A stretch of 64,000 nt of DNA from DASWYT01 sp965246875 (GCA_965246875.1 CBDFFU010000006.1:1-64000); one strand, 5' to 3'; positions 1-8,544 are shown, counted from the stretch's first letter. The notes: generated by a model from the letters alone, not told the origin. Program-made: numbers and translations.

Positions 1-192
1 TCCTTTAAGGTGCAGACCGCTGAGACAGGCGGCGCAGCATCCAAAAAACCAGTTAGTGCGCCACCTGTAGGCAACAAAAAGCCCGCTCCAGCTCAGCCAA
101 GTGGAGGCAAAAAGCCTATTGCTACACCAACGCAGAACTCAAAACCAGAGTCCAGCAAACTCACTGGAACCGAGAAACCAGGTAAACCTTAG
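1..192 (+). CDS. C-terminal fragment of a Lys/Pro/Ser-rich protein
   Basis: The frame is open from the first base and stops at 190-192, so only the last 63 residues are present and the true start lies outside the window. The visible part is low-complexity, with repeated KKP blocks spaced by Ala, Gln, Thr and Ser, as in a disordered tail or linker. No domain can be seen and the function is unknown. It lies in the cyanobacterial-looking left end and probably does not belong to the organism that supplies the rest of the window. Confidence 0.5.
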   Translation, partial: SFKVQTAETGGAASKKPVSAPPVGNKKPAPAQPSGGKKPIATPTQNSKPESSKLTGTEKPGKP

Positions 193-213
193 CGCACACG
201 CGACGGCAAACGA

Positions 214-525
214 TCAAGAGCCTGATTTGCGCTCTGCTTTGATTTCCAGGCGAAACAACCAGACCATTAACGCGATCACACCAACCTGTACAGCCAGGTT
301 AGGCAACGTCGCACTCACGTCTTGACCAGCAAGCAGTTGTGTGACGAAGATAAAGGCACCGATCGCGCCAGAAGTAGCAAAGCCCACATACACGAACTTT
401 CGCAAACTGCGATAAGGTGCCTCTGCCTCTGCTTTCAAAAAGGCATACTTTTCAGGGTCTGTCTGTTGCAGCGTTGCACGCTTGCCAGTTTTTCCTAACG
501 GTTTCTCTGCCATCACTCTGTGCAT
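214..525 (-). CDS. Low PSII Accumulation1/Rep27-type small membrane protein (DUF3493)
   Basis: A 103-residue protein with a basic N-terminus (KPLGKTGKRATLQQ) and an ETD-like segment (TDPEKYAFLKAEAEAPYRSL), followed by two membrane helices at about 42-62 and 74-91. This layout matches the DUF3493 (LPA1/Rep27) family of cyanobacteria and plastids, whose plant and algal members are linked to photosystem II assembly. Both ATG 525 and ATG 513 are possible starts. The family is not expected in an alphaproteobacterium, so the gene is evidence that 1 to about 898 comes from a cyanobacterium. The assignment is by recognition of the sequence pattern, without a search. Confidence 0.6.
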   Translation of the reverse strand: MHRVMAEKPLGKTGKRATLQQTDPEKYAFLKAEAEAPYRSLRKFVYVGFATSGAIGAFIFVTQLLAGQDVSATLPNLAVQVGVIALMVWLFRLEIKAERKSGS

Positions 526-898
526 TCTTTCTACCCTATACCCTCTACCCTACCAGCAATTCCAAATTCTAGATTGAGGAGCAGTCAGTCGCAAGCGAGA
601 GATCCGCAAAGGAGAGCCTCTGCGTTTCTGCCCTCTGCCTTCTGCCATACCGCAAATCTTGCCACATTCTCAAGAAGGTGTAGTGCAGCCGTTTTGACGA
701 TCGCCCCACCCCGCTTTGTACTAGAAGTGCGGGCTAGGGTCGGAAAGTCCACTCAGATGGATTCGGAGGCAACTGAGCCGCTCTTCAGTCCGTTTCAACG
801 GACTTCGTGCTTATGAGCCCGCAATTGATTGCAGGGCGGGGTAGGGCGATCGGTGCAAGATGTAAGCTACCCTTCTGCCATCGCAGTGCGCCGCTACT
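526..898. other. Cyanobacterial-type intergenic DNA running into the assembly junction
   Basis: I see no convincing gene of its own here. It begins with a heptanucleotide-like repeat (CTACCCT/ATACCCT/CTACCCT, about 531-555) and a pyrimidine-rich CCCTCTGCCTTCTGCC stretch (about 631-646), both typical of filamentous cyanobacterial spacers. Two hairpins follow at 787-804 and about 817-837. Kinase homology on the minus strand ends at about 899, so the join to alphaproteobacterial DNA probably falls in the last 30 bases of this stretch. Confidence 0.55.
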
Positions 899-2467
899 TT
901 TTAAGGTAAAAGCAGATCCTTCGCCTGGGACACTCGTGACATTGACAGTCCCGTTCATGGCCTCAAGCAAATTTTTGGTGATGGCCAACCCTAATCCTGT
1001 ACCGCCGTAATGCCGGTTAATGGAATTGTCACCCTGGATGAATTTCTCGAAAATCGCATCGATTTTATCCTGCGCAATGCCGATACCGGTATCGCGTACG
1101 GTGACCTTAACCTGATCAATGGCTTCTGGCGAGAGGCTTTTCACCTCACGTGAAATCACAATTGATATGCCGCCATGATGCGTAAACTTTATAGCATTGC
1201 TGCATAAATTTATGATGATCTGTTTCAGCCGGGCCGGGTCGCCCAGATGAGTTATGCCACTTATAGCCGTGTCATCAATGGTAAAAGACAACCCTTTTTC
1301 GCGCGCGCGCAGACTCATAACGCTGATGATATCCTGCATCAATTGCGACAGATTGAACGGAATCTGTTCGATATCTAAAGATCGCGCTTCGATTTTTGCG
1401 ATATCCAGCAGATCATTGATTAGTACCAACAGGGTATCGGCCGAAATTTGCAACGTCTGAATAAATTCACGCTGCTTGGTGGTTAAGGGATCGCTGATCG
1501 CGAGGATATTGGCCAGACCCACAACAGCGTTCATCGGCGTGCGGATTTCATGGCTCATGTTCGCCAAAAATTCTGATTTGGCAGAATTGGCTTCTTCTGC
1601 ACGACACCGCGCTGTTTGCGCTTCGACTAACGCGTCTTGTAATTTTGTTTGAATCGTCTTGCGTTCGGTAATGTCACGTGACATTGACAGAATACGTTCC
1701 GGAACTTGATCAGGATTCATAATCGGGGTGACGACGACCTCCCACCATCGTGCCGTACCGGCCATGGTGGGACAAAAACCTTCAAACCAGCTGGTCTTGC
1801 CTTGACGCGCCAGATGAATCGCTTCGATGGCTTTATGACGCTCTTCAACAGGCCAAAACTCATGCCACGGGGTATGGATCACTTGGGAAAAATCCGTGAT
1901 GTGCATCTGCTTACGGCCACCTTCATTCATATCAAGCAAGCGCCCGGAAATATCGATAATCTTGATACAGTCCGGGCTATTATCCAAAATGCTGCGCGAA
2001 AATTGGGTACTGGACATTTTAAAATCATCCGCGTCTTTGCGTACTTGATGTAAAACCTCATGACGCGCTATGGCGTGGCGAATATGCCGGGATAAAGAGG
2101 CCGGGTGGAACTCTTCCCGAATAATGCAATGCTGCGCACCCAGTGCCAACAGGTCTAATGCAACGCCAGCGTCGTCTTCGGCCTGATCCAGCAATACGAT
2201 AACGGGCAGGGGCAGCATATTGTGGTGTGATTGCTTCAAAATCCTGAGCATGTGCGTATTGCCAACCGGCGACTGGCGCAAATTCAAGATCATGCAATCC
2301 GGCAGATCAGTGCCAGCGCTGACCAGCCAGTCTAACACTGTATTTACATCATTGTAATCAATCAGGCTATACTGCGGTGTGCTACAACTTAACAGCGTTT
2401 CGCGCAGCGGGTGCGGCTCATCACGGTGATTATCCACCAAAAGCAAGGTCACATGGGCATGGGTCAT
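785..2467 (-). CDS. Sensor histidine kinase with degenerate receiver, PAS, HisKA and HATPase domains; 3' end probably chimeric
   Basis: The 560-residue frame has an N-terminal receiver-like domain (about 1-140), a PAS domain (about 155-270, with a PAC-like DITERK end), a short coiled coil, a HisKA dimerisation domain with phospho-acceptor His306 in SHEIRTP, and a HATPase_c domain with the N box (LCSNAIKF), DTGIGI and GGTGLGL. The receiver lacks the usual acceptor: the expected DL becomes NL in MILNLRQSP. Homology stops at GSAFTLK (codon ending at 899). The remaining 37 residues are translated from cyanobacterial-looking repeat DNA, so the natural C-terminus is missing. The signal sensed is unknown and no response regulator is adjacent. 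Confidence 0.85.
   Translation of the reverse strand: MTHAHVTLLLVDNHRDEPHPLRETLLSCSTPQYSLIDYNDVNTVLDWLVSAGTDLPDCMILNLRQSPVGNTHMLRILKQSHHNMLPLPVIVLLDQAEDDAGVALDLLALGAQHCIIREEFHPASLSRHIRHAIARHEVLHQVRKDADDFKMSSTQFSRSILDNSPDCIKIIDISGRLLDMNEGGRKQMHITDFSQVIHTPWHEFWPVEERHKAIEAIHLARQGKTSWFEGFCPTMAGTARWWEVVVTPIMNPDQVPERILSMSRDITERKTIQTKLQDALVEAQTARCRAEEANSAKSEFLANMSHEIRTPMNAVVGLANILAISDPLTTKQREFIQTLQISADTLLVLINDLLDIAKIEARSLDIEQIPFNLSQLMQDIISVMSLRAREKGLSFTIDDTAISGITHLGDPARLKQIIINLCSNAIKFTHHGGISIVISREVKSLSPEAIDQVKVTVRDTGIGIAQDKIDAIFEKFIQGDNSINRHYGGTGLGLAITKNLLEAMNGTVNVTSVPGEGSAFTLKSSGALRWQKGSLHLAPIALPRPAINCGLISTKSVETD
787..804. repeat. Perfect 8-bp hairpin, cyanobacterial-type interspersed repeat
   Basis: AGTCCGTT-TC-AACGGACT is a perfect inverted repeat with a 2-nt loop. 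A second stem, GCCCGCAAT/ATTGC-GGGC, follows at about 817-837. Together they resemble short repetitive elements scattered through cyanobacterial genomes. The reading frame of the neighbouring kinase passes through them, which suggests that the last 37 codons of that frame are not kinase. Confidence 0.5.
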
Positions 2468-2640
2468 AACAAACTGTCAATCGGGGTGTAGACGGAAATC
2501 GAACTTCAATTCTTAAAGAATAGCGGAAAGTCTCATAAATTTGTCATAGGGAGTATGGTTACGCCTTTTATGCTAGCGTTTGCAGAACATGCTTTGTAAT
2601 TTGACAATGCGCTTTAAAACCGTTAAAACACCCGAACCGA

Positions 2641-2658
2641 TGATCCTCGTGAGGATCA
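2641..2658. repeat. Perfect palindrome just upstream of tRNA-Tyr
   Basis: TGATCCTC-GT-GAGGATCA is an 8-bp perfect stem with a 2-nt loop, ending 13 bases before the tRNA. No T run follows, so it is not a standard terminator. It may be a protein-binding site or part of the precursor tRNA leader. Confidence 0.5.
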
Positions 2659-2671
2659 CATGGCTCCCAAT

Positions 2672-2757
2672 GGAAAGGTGGCCGAGTGGTTAATGGCAGC
2701 AGACTGTAAATCTGCCCGCGTGAGCGTACACAGGTTCAAATCCTGTCCTTTCCACCA
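2672..2757 (+). tRNA. tRNA-Tyr (GTA)
   Basis: The acceptor arm GGAAAGG (2672-2678) pairs with CCTTTCC (2747-2753), followed by A and an encoded CCA (2755-2757). The anticodon stem GCAGA/TCTGC holds the loop CT-GTA-AA with anticodon 2706-2708. The long variable arm (CCGCGTGAGCGTACA region) makes it class II, as expected for bacterial tRNA-Tyr. The T arm carries GGTTCAAATCC. Confidence 0.97.
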
Positions 2758-2824
2758 GCCTTTGCTCTCAACAGTGCTACGGCTCGGCACCTTTGGTAAG
2801 AAGTTATATATGGAGTGATTTTAC

Positions 2825-3223
2825 ATGTTGCATGTAAAATACAAGTTGAAAAAATCAACTCTACATGGCATGGGCTTGTTTGCAGATGAGGTTATAAAAC
2901 CTGGAACGCTGATTTACACAGCCAGTCCTATGCTTGATGTTAATATAACGGCAGCCCAATTTGATCGTCTTCATGAGTCTGAAAGAGCGGAGATACGCTA
3001 CTGGGGATTTTGGGCTGAAGATACACAAGTCTGGCATGTTGATTTTGATGCGTCAAAATTTATCAATCACTCTTTCGAACCAACTATTACACAGCATCCT
3101 GATTATAAAGATACTTATTTAATCGCCATGCGAGAAATAAACTTTGGTGATGAACTAACGCAAAACTATTTAGAATTTGAATCAGTGGACGATTTGCGCA
3201 ACCGTGAAATTAAAATTTCATGA
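2825..3223 (+). CDS. SET-domain protein (putative protein lysine methyltransferase)
   Basis: The 132 residues are a stand-alone SET fold: N-terminal GMGLFADEVIKPGTLIY, the catalytic-site motif FINHSFEPT (NHS, about residues 79-81) and the C-terminal EINFGDELTQNYLEF, which supplies the usual GDELT and Tyr. Such short bacterial SET proteins probably use SAM to methylate lysines, but the substrate cannot be read from sequence. ATG 2825 is preceded by GGAG about 8-10 bases upstream. It starts 67 bp after the tRNA and may share its transcript. The post-SET cysteine cluster of eukaryotic enzymes is absent. Confidence 0.8.
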   Translation: MLHVKYKLKKSTLHGMGLFADEVIKPGTLIYTASPMLDVNITAAQFDRLHESERAEIRYWGFWAEDTQVWHVDFDASKFINHSFEPTITQHPDYKDTYLIAMREINFGDELTQNYLEFESVDDLRNREIKIS

Positions 3224-3396
3224 TATATGGCAGTTTTTGTTGCAAAAAGAATATTTAACTTTATCAATGAAATAACAAAGTTTTATTTATTTAGTGTTGT
3301 TCGCATTAATGCATTCAGCACTAATAGATTTAGTACAGCTACAAAGCCAGCAATTTCTGAGCAAAGAAAAAACTTAGGTTGCGAGTTAAATTACAA

Positions 3397-4611
3397 TTAA
3401 TCCTCGAGCATAACAGGAATAACCGTGGTTTTGATAATCACCCAGGCAATCGCCGCCACAATCAGAAAGCCGAATGCCAGCGGCATGATCGTGCCGTTAT
3501 ACGCCTGGCCAATGATGGTGCCGATCACCATGGAAATGGCTGATCCGGCTGATCCGGTAATGGAAGCAGCAATGCCTGCAATATGACCCATCGGCTCCAT
3601 GGCCAGAGCGTTGAGATTGCCCACCATCAGGCCGAAACAGAAAAACAGCACGGCGGCATATGGAATAAATATCCACAAGGATATTGGCATCGCCCATTCG
3701 ATAATCAGAAACACAGCCGATGCCATCACGACACAGGCTGCCGCTCGTTTGCAGATGCGGCGCATCCCCAAGCGTTCGACGATACGAGAATTATATAAAG
3801 AGGCTGCGCCAAACACCAACGCCAGACCGCTGAAATACAGCGTAAACAGTTTGCCGGTGTGAAACTGGTCCTGAAAAACCTGTTGCGCGGAATTGAGATA
3901 GCCCAGGAACCCGCCAAAGATTAGACCCATACACAACGTGTAATTAACCGTAACCTTGCTGCTGGCAATTTCTTTTAAGCCATGCGCAATGTTGTACAAG
4001 CTAAAGGGAATCCGGTCAGTGGGTGCCAGCGTTTCCTCGAGACGTACATATAACCACACGGCAATGATCAGTGCATAAATAATGTATAGGAGAAAAATCG
4101 AACGCCAGCTGGCAAATAAAAGAATCCCTTGACCCAATGTCGGAGCAACGGCGGGCATGGCAATAAAAATCATCATGACCAGGGACATGATCCGCGCCAT
4201 GTCACGCCCGGCATATTTATCGCGTACAATGGATACGGCCGACATGTAAGGCCCGGCCACACCAATGCCTTGAATAAAACGCCCGATGAGCATGGCGGTA
4301 ATATCCTGTGATACATAGCTGATCACACTGCCAACGATAAACAACAACAACCCGACATAGAGTACTTTTTTGCGGCCAATGGCATCTGATACCGGCCCGG
4401 CAATCAGCTCACCAATCGTCATGCCTAAAAAGACAAACCCGATAATATATTGCACCTGGTTGGGATGCATGACATGCAGATCATGGCCGATAATGCCAAG
4501 TGCTGGCATCATGGCATCGATGGAAATGGCAACAACCGACATCAAGGAGGCCATTAACACCGTAAATTCCAGCATGCTGATCCGCGGCGGCGTTAAACTG
4601 ATATCGGTCAT
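3397..4611 (-). CDS. MFS multidrug efflux transporter, Bcr/CflA family
   Basis: The 404-residue protein has about 12 hydrophobic segments. The N-terminus SIDAMMPALGIIGHDL with the following helix and the motif A-like loop GPVSDAIGRKKVL between helices 2 and 3 are typical of Bcr/CflA drug:proton antiporters of the inner membrane. The motif C region (GIGVAGPYMSAVSIVRD) also fits a drug/H+ antiporter. It follows the alcohol dehydrogenase on the same strand with an 18-bp gap and may be cotranscribed, which would fit a detoxification role, though this is inference. Substrate unknown. Confidence 0.85.
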   Translation of the reverse strand: MTDISLTPPRISMLEFTVLMASLMSVVAISIDAMMPALGIIGHDLHVMHPNQVQYIIGFVFLGMTIGELIAGPVSDAIGRKKVLYVGLLLFIVGSVISYVSQDITAMLIGRFIQGIGVAGPYMSAVSIVRDKYAGRDMARIMSLVMMIFIAMPAVAPTLGQGILLFASWRSIFLLYIIYALIIAVWLYVRLEETLAPTDRIPFSLYNIAHGLKEIASSKVTVNYTLCMGLIFGGFLGYLNSAQQVFQDQFHTGKLFTLYFSGLALVFGAASLYNSRIVERLGMRRICKRAAACVVMASAVFLIIEWAMPISLWIFIPYAAVLFFCFGLMVGNLNALAMEPMGHIAGIAASITGSAGSAISMVIGTIIGQAYNGTIMPLAFGFLIVAAIAWVIIKTTVIPVMLED

Positions 4612-4629
4612 GACTAATAGCTTTCTGAA

Positions 4630-5691
4630 TTAAACAGCAGCGTTGGCTTTTAGTGATGCAATGTCGATCACGAACCGGTATTTGACATCGCTTTTCAGCA
4701 TGCGGTCATAGGCTATATTGATATAGTCGGCATTGATCACTTCGACGTCGCACGTAATGTTATGCTGGCCACAGAAATCCAGCATCTCTTGCGTTTCGGC
4801 AATGCCACCAATGACGGAACCCGCGACCTGTTTGCGCTTCATGATCAAATTCGCACCATGGACGCCAACCGGATCAAGCGGCCCGACAATCACCAATGTC
4901 TTATCGCGTTTCAGCAACGCAATATAGGGGTTCAGATCATGTGCAACCGGCACGGTGTCGATAATCAGGTCGAAACTGTTAGCATGTTTTGCCATGTCAC
5001 TGGGATCTTTGGAAATCAAGACCTCGGCGGCACCCAGTTTCTTAGCATCGGCGGCTTTGTCGGGTGACGTTGTGATCATCACGACATGCGCACCCATAGC
5101 GGCAGCCAGTTTGACGCCCATATGGCCCAAACCACCCAGACCCACGATGCCGACTTTTTGGCCCGGCTGTACATTCCAGTGGCGCAAGGGGGAATAGAGC
5201 GTGATGCCGGCGCACAATAACGGGGCCGCGGCACTTTGTTCCAGATTTTCGGGCATGCGCAGCACGTAATTTTCATCAACGGTCACGCGTTCGGAATAAC
5301 CGCCAAAGGTCATGCCGCCATGTTTGACGTCCTTGGCATTATACGTACCAACCATGCCGTCTTCGCAATATTGCTCCAGACCGTCATGGCACGAGGCGCA
5401 ATGACGGCAGGAATCGACGAAACAGCCAACGCCGACCAGATCGCCAACCTTGAATTTAGTCACGGACGCGCCAGTTTTTGATACGCGGCCCAAAATTTCG
5501 TGGCCCGGTACCATGGGGTACAACGACCCGCCGCCCCATTCGTTGCGCGCCTGATGAATATCGGAATGGCAAATGCCGCAATATAAAATGTCGATGGCCA
5601 CATCGTGGGGCAACGGCTCGCGGCGGTCGATGGTGAATGGCTCAATCGGCGAAGTGGCGCTTTGCGCGGCGTAAGCGGCAGTTTGGGTCAT
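4630..5691 (-). CDS. Zinc-dependent NADP alcohol/aldehyde reductase, cinnamyl-alcohol dehydrogenase (YahK-like) family
   Basis: This is a medium-chain dehydrogenase. CGICHSDIH and GHEILGRV carry the catalytic zinc ligands (Cys, His). The structural zinc loop CxxCxxCxxxxxxxC is seen as CRHCASC-HDGLEQYC. The Rossmann motif is GLGGLGHMGVKLA. The family reduces aldehydes to alcohols with NADPH. ATG 5691 is chosen over an upstream GTG/ATG frame start at 5724 because GGGAG lies 7-8 bases before it and homology begins there. About 353 residues, the usual length. Confidence 0.88.
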   Translation of the reverse strand: MTQTAAYAAQSATSPIEPFTIDRREPLPHDVAIDILYCGICHSDIHQARNEWGGGSLYPMVPGHEILGRVSKTGASVTKFKVGDLVGVGCFVDSCRHCASCHDGLEQYCEDGMVGTYNAKDVKHGGMTFGGYSERVTVDENYVLRMPENLEQSAAAPLLCAGITLYSPLRHWNVQPGQKVGIVGLGGLGHMGVKLAAAMGAHVVMITTSPDKAADAKKLGAAEVLISKDPSDMAKHANSFDLIIDTVPVAHDLNPYIALLKRDKTLVIVGPLDPVGVHGANLIMKRKQVAGSVIGGIAETQEMLDFCGQHNITCDVEVINADYINIAYDRMLKSDVKYRFVIDIASLKANAAV

Positions 5692-5867
5692 GTCAATCTC
5701 CCTGGCGTGTGTGTATCCCACCATAGAAGATCAAAAGCACTGTGCCAAGGCGCACAATTCACTGTGGCAAAGCCTTAAGGTTTTCCATGTGTTATAAACG
5801 ACTTATCCTTGCTTTCTGCTGTTTCTGCTGCAATGATTGGCATTGTCTAACCCAACAGGAAAACCTT

Positions 5868-6365
5868 ATGCGTCTTGTGCTCATTCTTTTAATGTGTTGT
5901 GCAATTGTTTCGGGAACAACGCAGATAGCCGCTGCCTGCAGCCCGGAAGACAAAGCGGCTTACAAAAAACTGGCAGAACAATTTTGTACATTTTTAAAAA
6001 CAGACGCACCGCCGTCGGCCTCACTCTTTACACCTGACCTGATCAAAGAGATCGCCTTGGCACAACGTCAAAACGATGTCATTGCCAAAGCGCATCCTGA
6101 TGAAAAACCACCCTTGGGTGACGGTGTTCCTTACCAGGGCGTTCCTGATCATGCACCGGTGTGCCAGCCAGGCACAAATATCCATGTCGATCATCAGGTT
6201 TACATGGAAGTGTCGCACCAATTTCCAAAAGATGCGAAATCAAACTGGACCGATCGCCTGAAGCTGGTCAAAACCGTCCAAGGTTGGCGCATCGACGATA
6301 TCGTCTATGACCCGGATTACGATATCGGTTTGCGGGATGTGTTGACGGAATCGTTTGAGAAGTAA
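5868..6365 (+). CDS. Secreted protein of unknown function (DUF3828-like C-terminus)
   Basis: From ATG 5868 (AGGA 8-9 bases upstream) the 165-residue product starts with a signal peptide (LVLILLMCCAIVSG, then a likely cleavage before ACSPED). The mature part has a helical N-terminus, a proline-rich middle and a C-terminal segment ending WRIDDIVYDPD, the pattern of DUF3828/NTF2-like periplasmic proteins. Catalytic residues are not evident. The frame is open upstream to 5742, but that part has no signal-peptide logic. It ends 1 base before the HAD gene, so it is probably the first gene of that operon. Confidence 0.65.
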   Translation: MRLVLILLMCCAIVSGTTQIAAACSPEDKAAYKKLAEQFCTFLKTDAPPSASLFTPDLIKEIALAQRQNDVIAKAHPDEKPPLGDGVPYQGVPDHAPVCQPGTNIHVDHQVYMEVSHQFPKDAKSNWTDRLKLVKTVQGWRIDDIVYDPDYDIGLRDVLTESFEK

Positions 6366-6366
6366 A

Positions 6367-7020
6367 ATGTCAAAGCAAGTCGTTCTGTTTGATGTCGATG
6401 GCGTTTTAATTCAAGGTTATCATGCGACACGTACAGATTTGCGTCATTGCTGGGATGAAGATATCGAAACAGATCTGAAAATTAATCGGGAGCGTTTCAA
6501 ACGGGAGTTTATTTTCGGACCTTTTGTTAAAGACGTTATTGTTGGAAAAAAAGATTTTAAAGATGTTTTGACAGAATATTTGCCGACATTTGGTTTTCAC
6601 GACGATGCGCAAATTGTTGTGGACTACTGGTTGGACAAAGACTCAGTCACCAACCAAGATGTGCTTGAGACGATCAAGATCATGCAAGCCTCAGGGCAAT
6701 TCAAACTTTATATCGCTACGAATCAAGAGCATTATCGGGCAAAATATCTGATGAACCAGCTGGGATTCAAAGAATATTTTGATGATATCTTTTATTCCGC
6801 TAAAATCGGATTTGCCAAACCCAGCGTCGATTATTTTCAATCCATTGCCAAGGCGCTTAACCTGCCATCAGATGAAAAACCGATTTTATTTGATGATACA
6901 CCCAATGTTGTTGAAGCGGCTCGCGCTTTCGGCTGGGAAGCACATGAATTTGCAACTGTGGATGACCTTGGCAAAAGTCCTTTCATCAAACAATTCTTAA
7001 CATCCAAACAGGTCATTTAA
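6367..7020 (+). CDS. HAD-superfamily hydrolase
   Basis: 217 residues with all HAD motifs: motif I FDVDGVL near the N-terminus (nucleophile Asp), motif II IATNQ (Thr), motif III Lys in GFAKPSVDYF and motif IV FDDTPNVVEAA. A helical cap lies between motifs I and II. It probably removes phosphate from a small phosphorylated metabolite; substrate unknown. ATG 6367 starts one base after the stop of the secreted protein. The stop nearly abuts the inositol-phosphatase-like gene, pointing to an operon of phosphohydrolases. Confidence 0.85.
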   Translation: MSKQVVLFDVDGVLIQGYHATRTDLRHCWDEDIETDLKINRERFKREFIFGPFVKDVIVGKKDFKDVLTEYLPTFGFHDDAQIVVDYWLDKDSVTNQDVLETIKIMQASGQFKLYIATNQEHYRAKYLMNQLGFKEYFDDIFYSAKIGFAKPSVDYFQSIAKALNLPSDEKPILFDDTPNVVEAARAFGWEAHEFATVDDLGKSPFIKQFLTSKQVI

Positions 7021-7021
7021 C

Positions 7022-7861
7022 ATAAACATCAAGCAAGCCATACATGACATCAAGGATTTTTTGCTGGAAGCGGGTGAACTGGCCGTCAACGCACAACGCT
7101 CGATTACGTTGCACTACAAGGATGGCCATCAGGCCCTGACGGATACGGATCTGGCGATTTCGAAATTAGCCTATGTGCGGTTGGCGTCATGGCTCAATCA
7201 GCCTGGGCATATCCTGCTGGACGAAGAAAGCATCGATCAGGTTGGCACACCTGAGGATGTTTTTGCCGCTACTGAGTATCAATGGGCTTTGGACCCGATT
7301 GATGGTACAGCGGGTTATGCGGCGGGCCGTAAACTGTGGGGCGTGTCACTGGGATTGTTGCACAAGGGTGTGCCGGTTGCCGGCGGCATTTATTTGCCAG
7401 CGATTGGCGAGATGCTGCTGGCCGATGATGAAAAAGCCTGGCGCATCGAATATCCGGACACGGACAAAGAACATACAACAGCGTTGCAATGCAAACATAT
7501 GACGGTGAACTCACAAATTTTTGTGGAAAGTTATTTTGGTAATGGTATTGAATGGGGACAAGATTGGTCCGGCAATAAAATCTGGATGAATACACCGGAG
7601 TCGGCAATACAGGGATTTTTTTCAGCGATAACCGGCCAAGCGGCTGGTGCTGTCATGGTCAAAGGGTTTGCTGTTTGGGATGTTGCGGCATCGGCGGCAA
7701 TTGCCTTGCGTGCCGGGTTTCAGATCAAAGGTTTGGAGGATGACAGGCTTTTGACAGCCTACCAATCATCTGATTTTAAGCCGAACTGGAAGCAAAAGTA
7801 TAATTGGCTGATCAGTCACACAGCCAATTTTGATCACATCAAGAACGCGTTGCAGTCTTAA
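7022..7861 (+). CDS. Inositol monophosphatase-family phosphatase with non-canonical start
   Basis: The metal-binding motifs LLDEES (the GEE/D site) and DPIDGTAGYAAG, plus WDVAASAAIALRAG near the C-terminus, define the IMPase/CysQ/FBPase superfamily, which removes phosphate from inositol phosphates, PAP or related compounds with Mg2+. The frame is open back to the stop at 6998-7000 but holds no ATG or GTG before TTG 7061. A start at 7061 would cut off the helix IKQAIHDIKDF that the family normally has. An ATA at 7022, one base after the upstream stop and about 10 bases after AGG, is the position where ATG is expected. I give 7022 as the likely start; 7061 is the conservative alternative. Confidence 0.75.
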   Translation: MNIKQAIHDIKDFLLEAGELAVNAQRSITLHYKDGHQALTDTDLAISKLAYVRLASWLNQPGHILLDEESIDQVGTPEDVFAATEYQWALDPIDGTAGYAAGRKLWGVSLGLLHKGVPVAGGIYLPAIGEMLLADDEKAWRIEYPDTDKEHTTALQCKHMTVNSQIFVESYFGNGIEWGQDWSGNKIWMNTPESAIQGFFSAITGQAAGAVMVKGFAVWDVAASAAIALRAGFQIKGLEDDRLLTAYQSSDFKPNWKQKYNWLISHTANFDHIKNALQS

Positions 7862-7863
7862 AC

Positions 7864-8544
7864 ATGGAAACAGGCCAGGCAATACATACTGTAACAATAG
7901 AACAGCGCGATAGAGTTTACGCGGCTGTTGATACCGTTTACAAAGAGGCCGGAGACCTGCCCTTTCATGGCTGGCACCATATCGTTTTTGTCTATCGCAA
8001 AAGTGCGGTATTTGCTGATGATCTGGGTGCTGATATCGCCCTGACGCAAATGGCCGCTTTGGTGCATGATCTAAATTATCTAGCGGAGAAAGGGGTTTTT
8101 ACGCATCCAGTCGCTGGACAAACGATCCGTCAAAAAATTCTAAGTGACTGCGGATTATCATTTGAAGTAATTGAAACAATCGAAAACATCGTCATCACTG
8201 CAGAAATCGGGAAAGGCCACGACGGCCTGTCATTGGAAGCGAAAGCCTTATCTGACGCCGATACTTTGTTTAAAGCTTTGCCAGTGACTCCAATCTTGTT
8301 TGCCTCTCGTTTTATCACGCAAACCAATTACAACATCCGTAAACTGGCTGCCAAGGTCATCAGTGACCAAAAAACCTTGATCGAGTCTGATACTTATTTT
8401 TATTCACACAAAGCCAAAACGATGTATAAGGCATGGGCAAAAACCAATCTTGACCTGTGGCAGAGTGTCGTGGAATCGTTTGCTGACCCGGATGTGATCA
8501 ACTTGTTACAACAAGCGGGTTTTGCCTGTGACAAAACCGATTAG
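7864..8544 (+). CDS. HD-domain phosphohydrolase
   Basis: 226 residues with the metal ligands expected for the HD family: GWHHIVFVYR, then the doublet HD in AALVHDLNY, a further His in the following helix and SDADTLF, a late Asp. These proteins hydrolyse phosphomonoesters or nucleotides using divalent metal. ATG 7864 lies 2 bases after the stop of the IMPase-like gene, so the three genes 6367-8544 form one unit with three unrelated phosphohydrolase folds. Substrate unknown. Confidence 0.78.
   Translation: METGQAIHTVTIEQRDRVYAAVDTVYKEAGDLPFHGWHHIVFVYRKSAVFADDLGADIALTQMAALVHDLNYLAEKGVFTHPVAGQTIRQKILSDCGLSFEVIETIENIVITAEIGKGHDGLSLEAKALSDADTLFKALPVTPILFASRFITQTNYNIRKLAAKVISDQKTLIESDTYFYSHKAKTMYKAWAKTNLDLWQSVVESFADPDVINLLQQAGFACDKTD

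Noticed and set aside
740..760. GGAAAGTCC at about 741-750 looks like the 5' signature of RNase P RNA
   Set aside because: No matching downstream conserved blocks or long paired ends, and only 150 bp remain before the kinase.
3224..3396. AT-rich gap after the SET gene
   Set aside because: No frame, repeat or RNA-like structure could be supported; treated as plain spacer.
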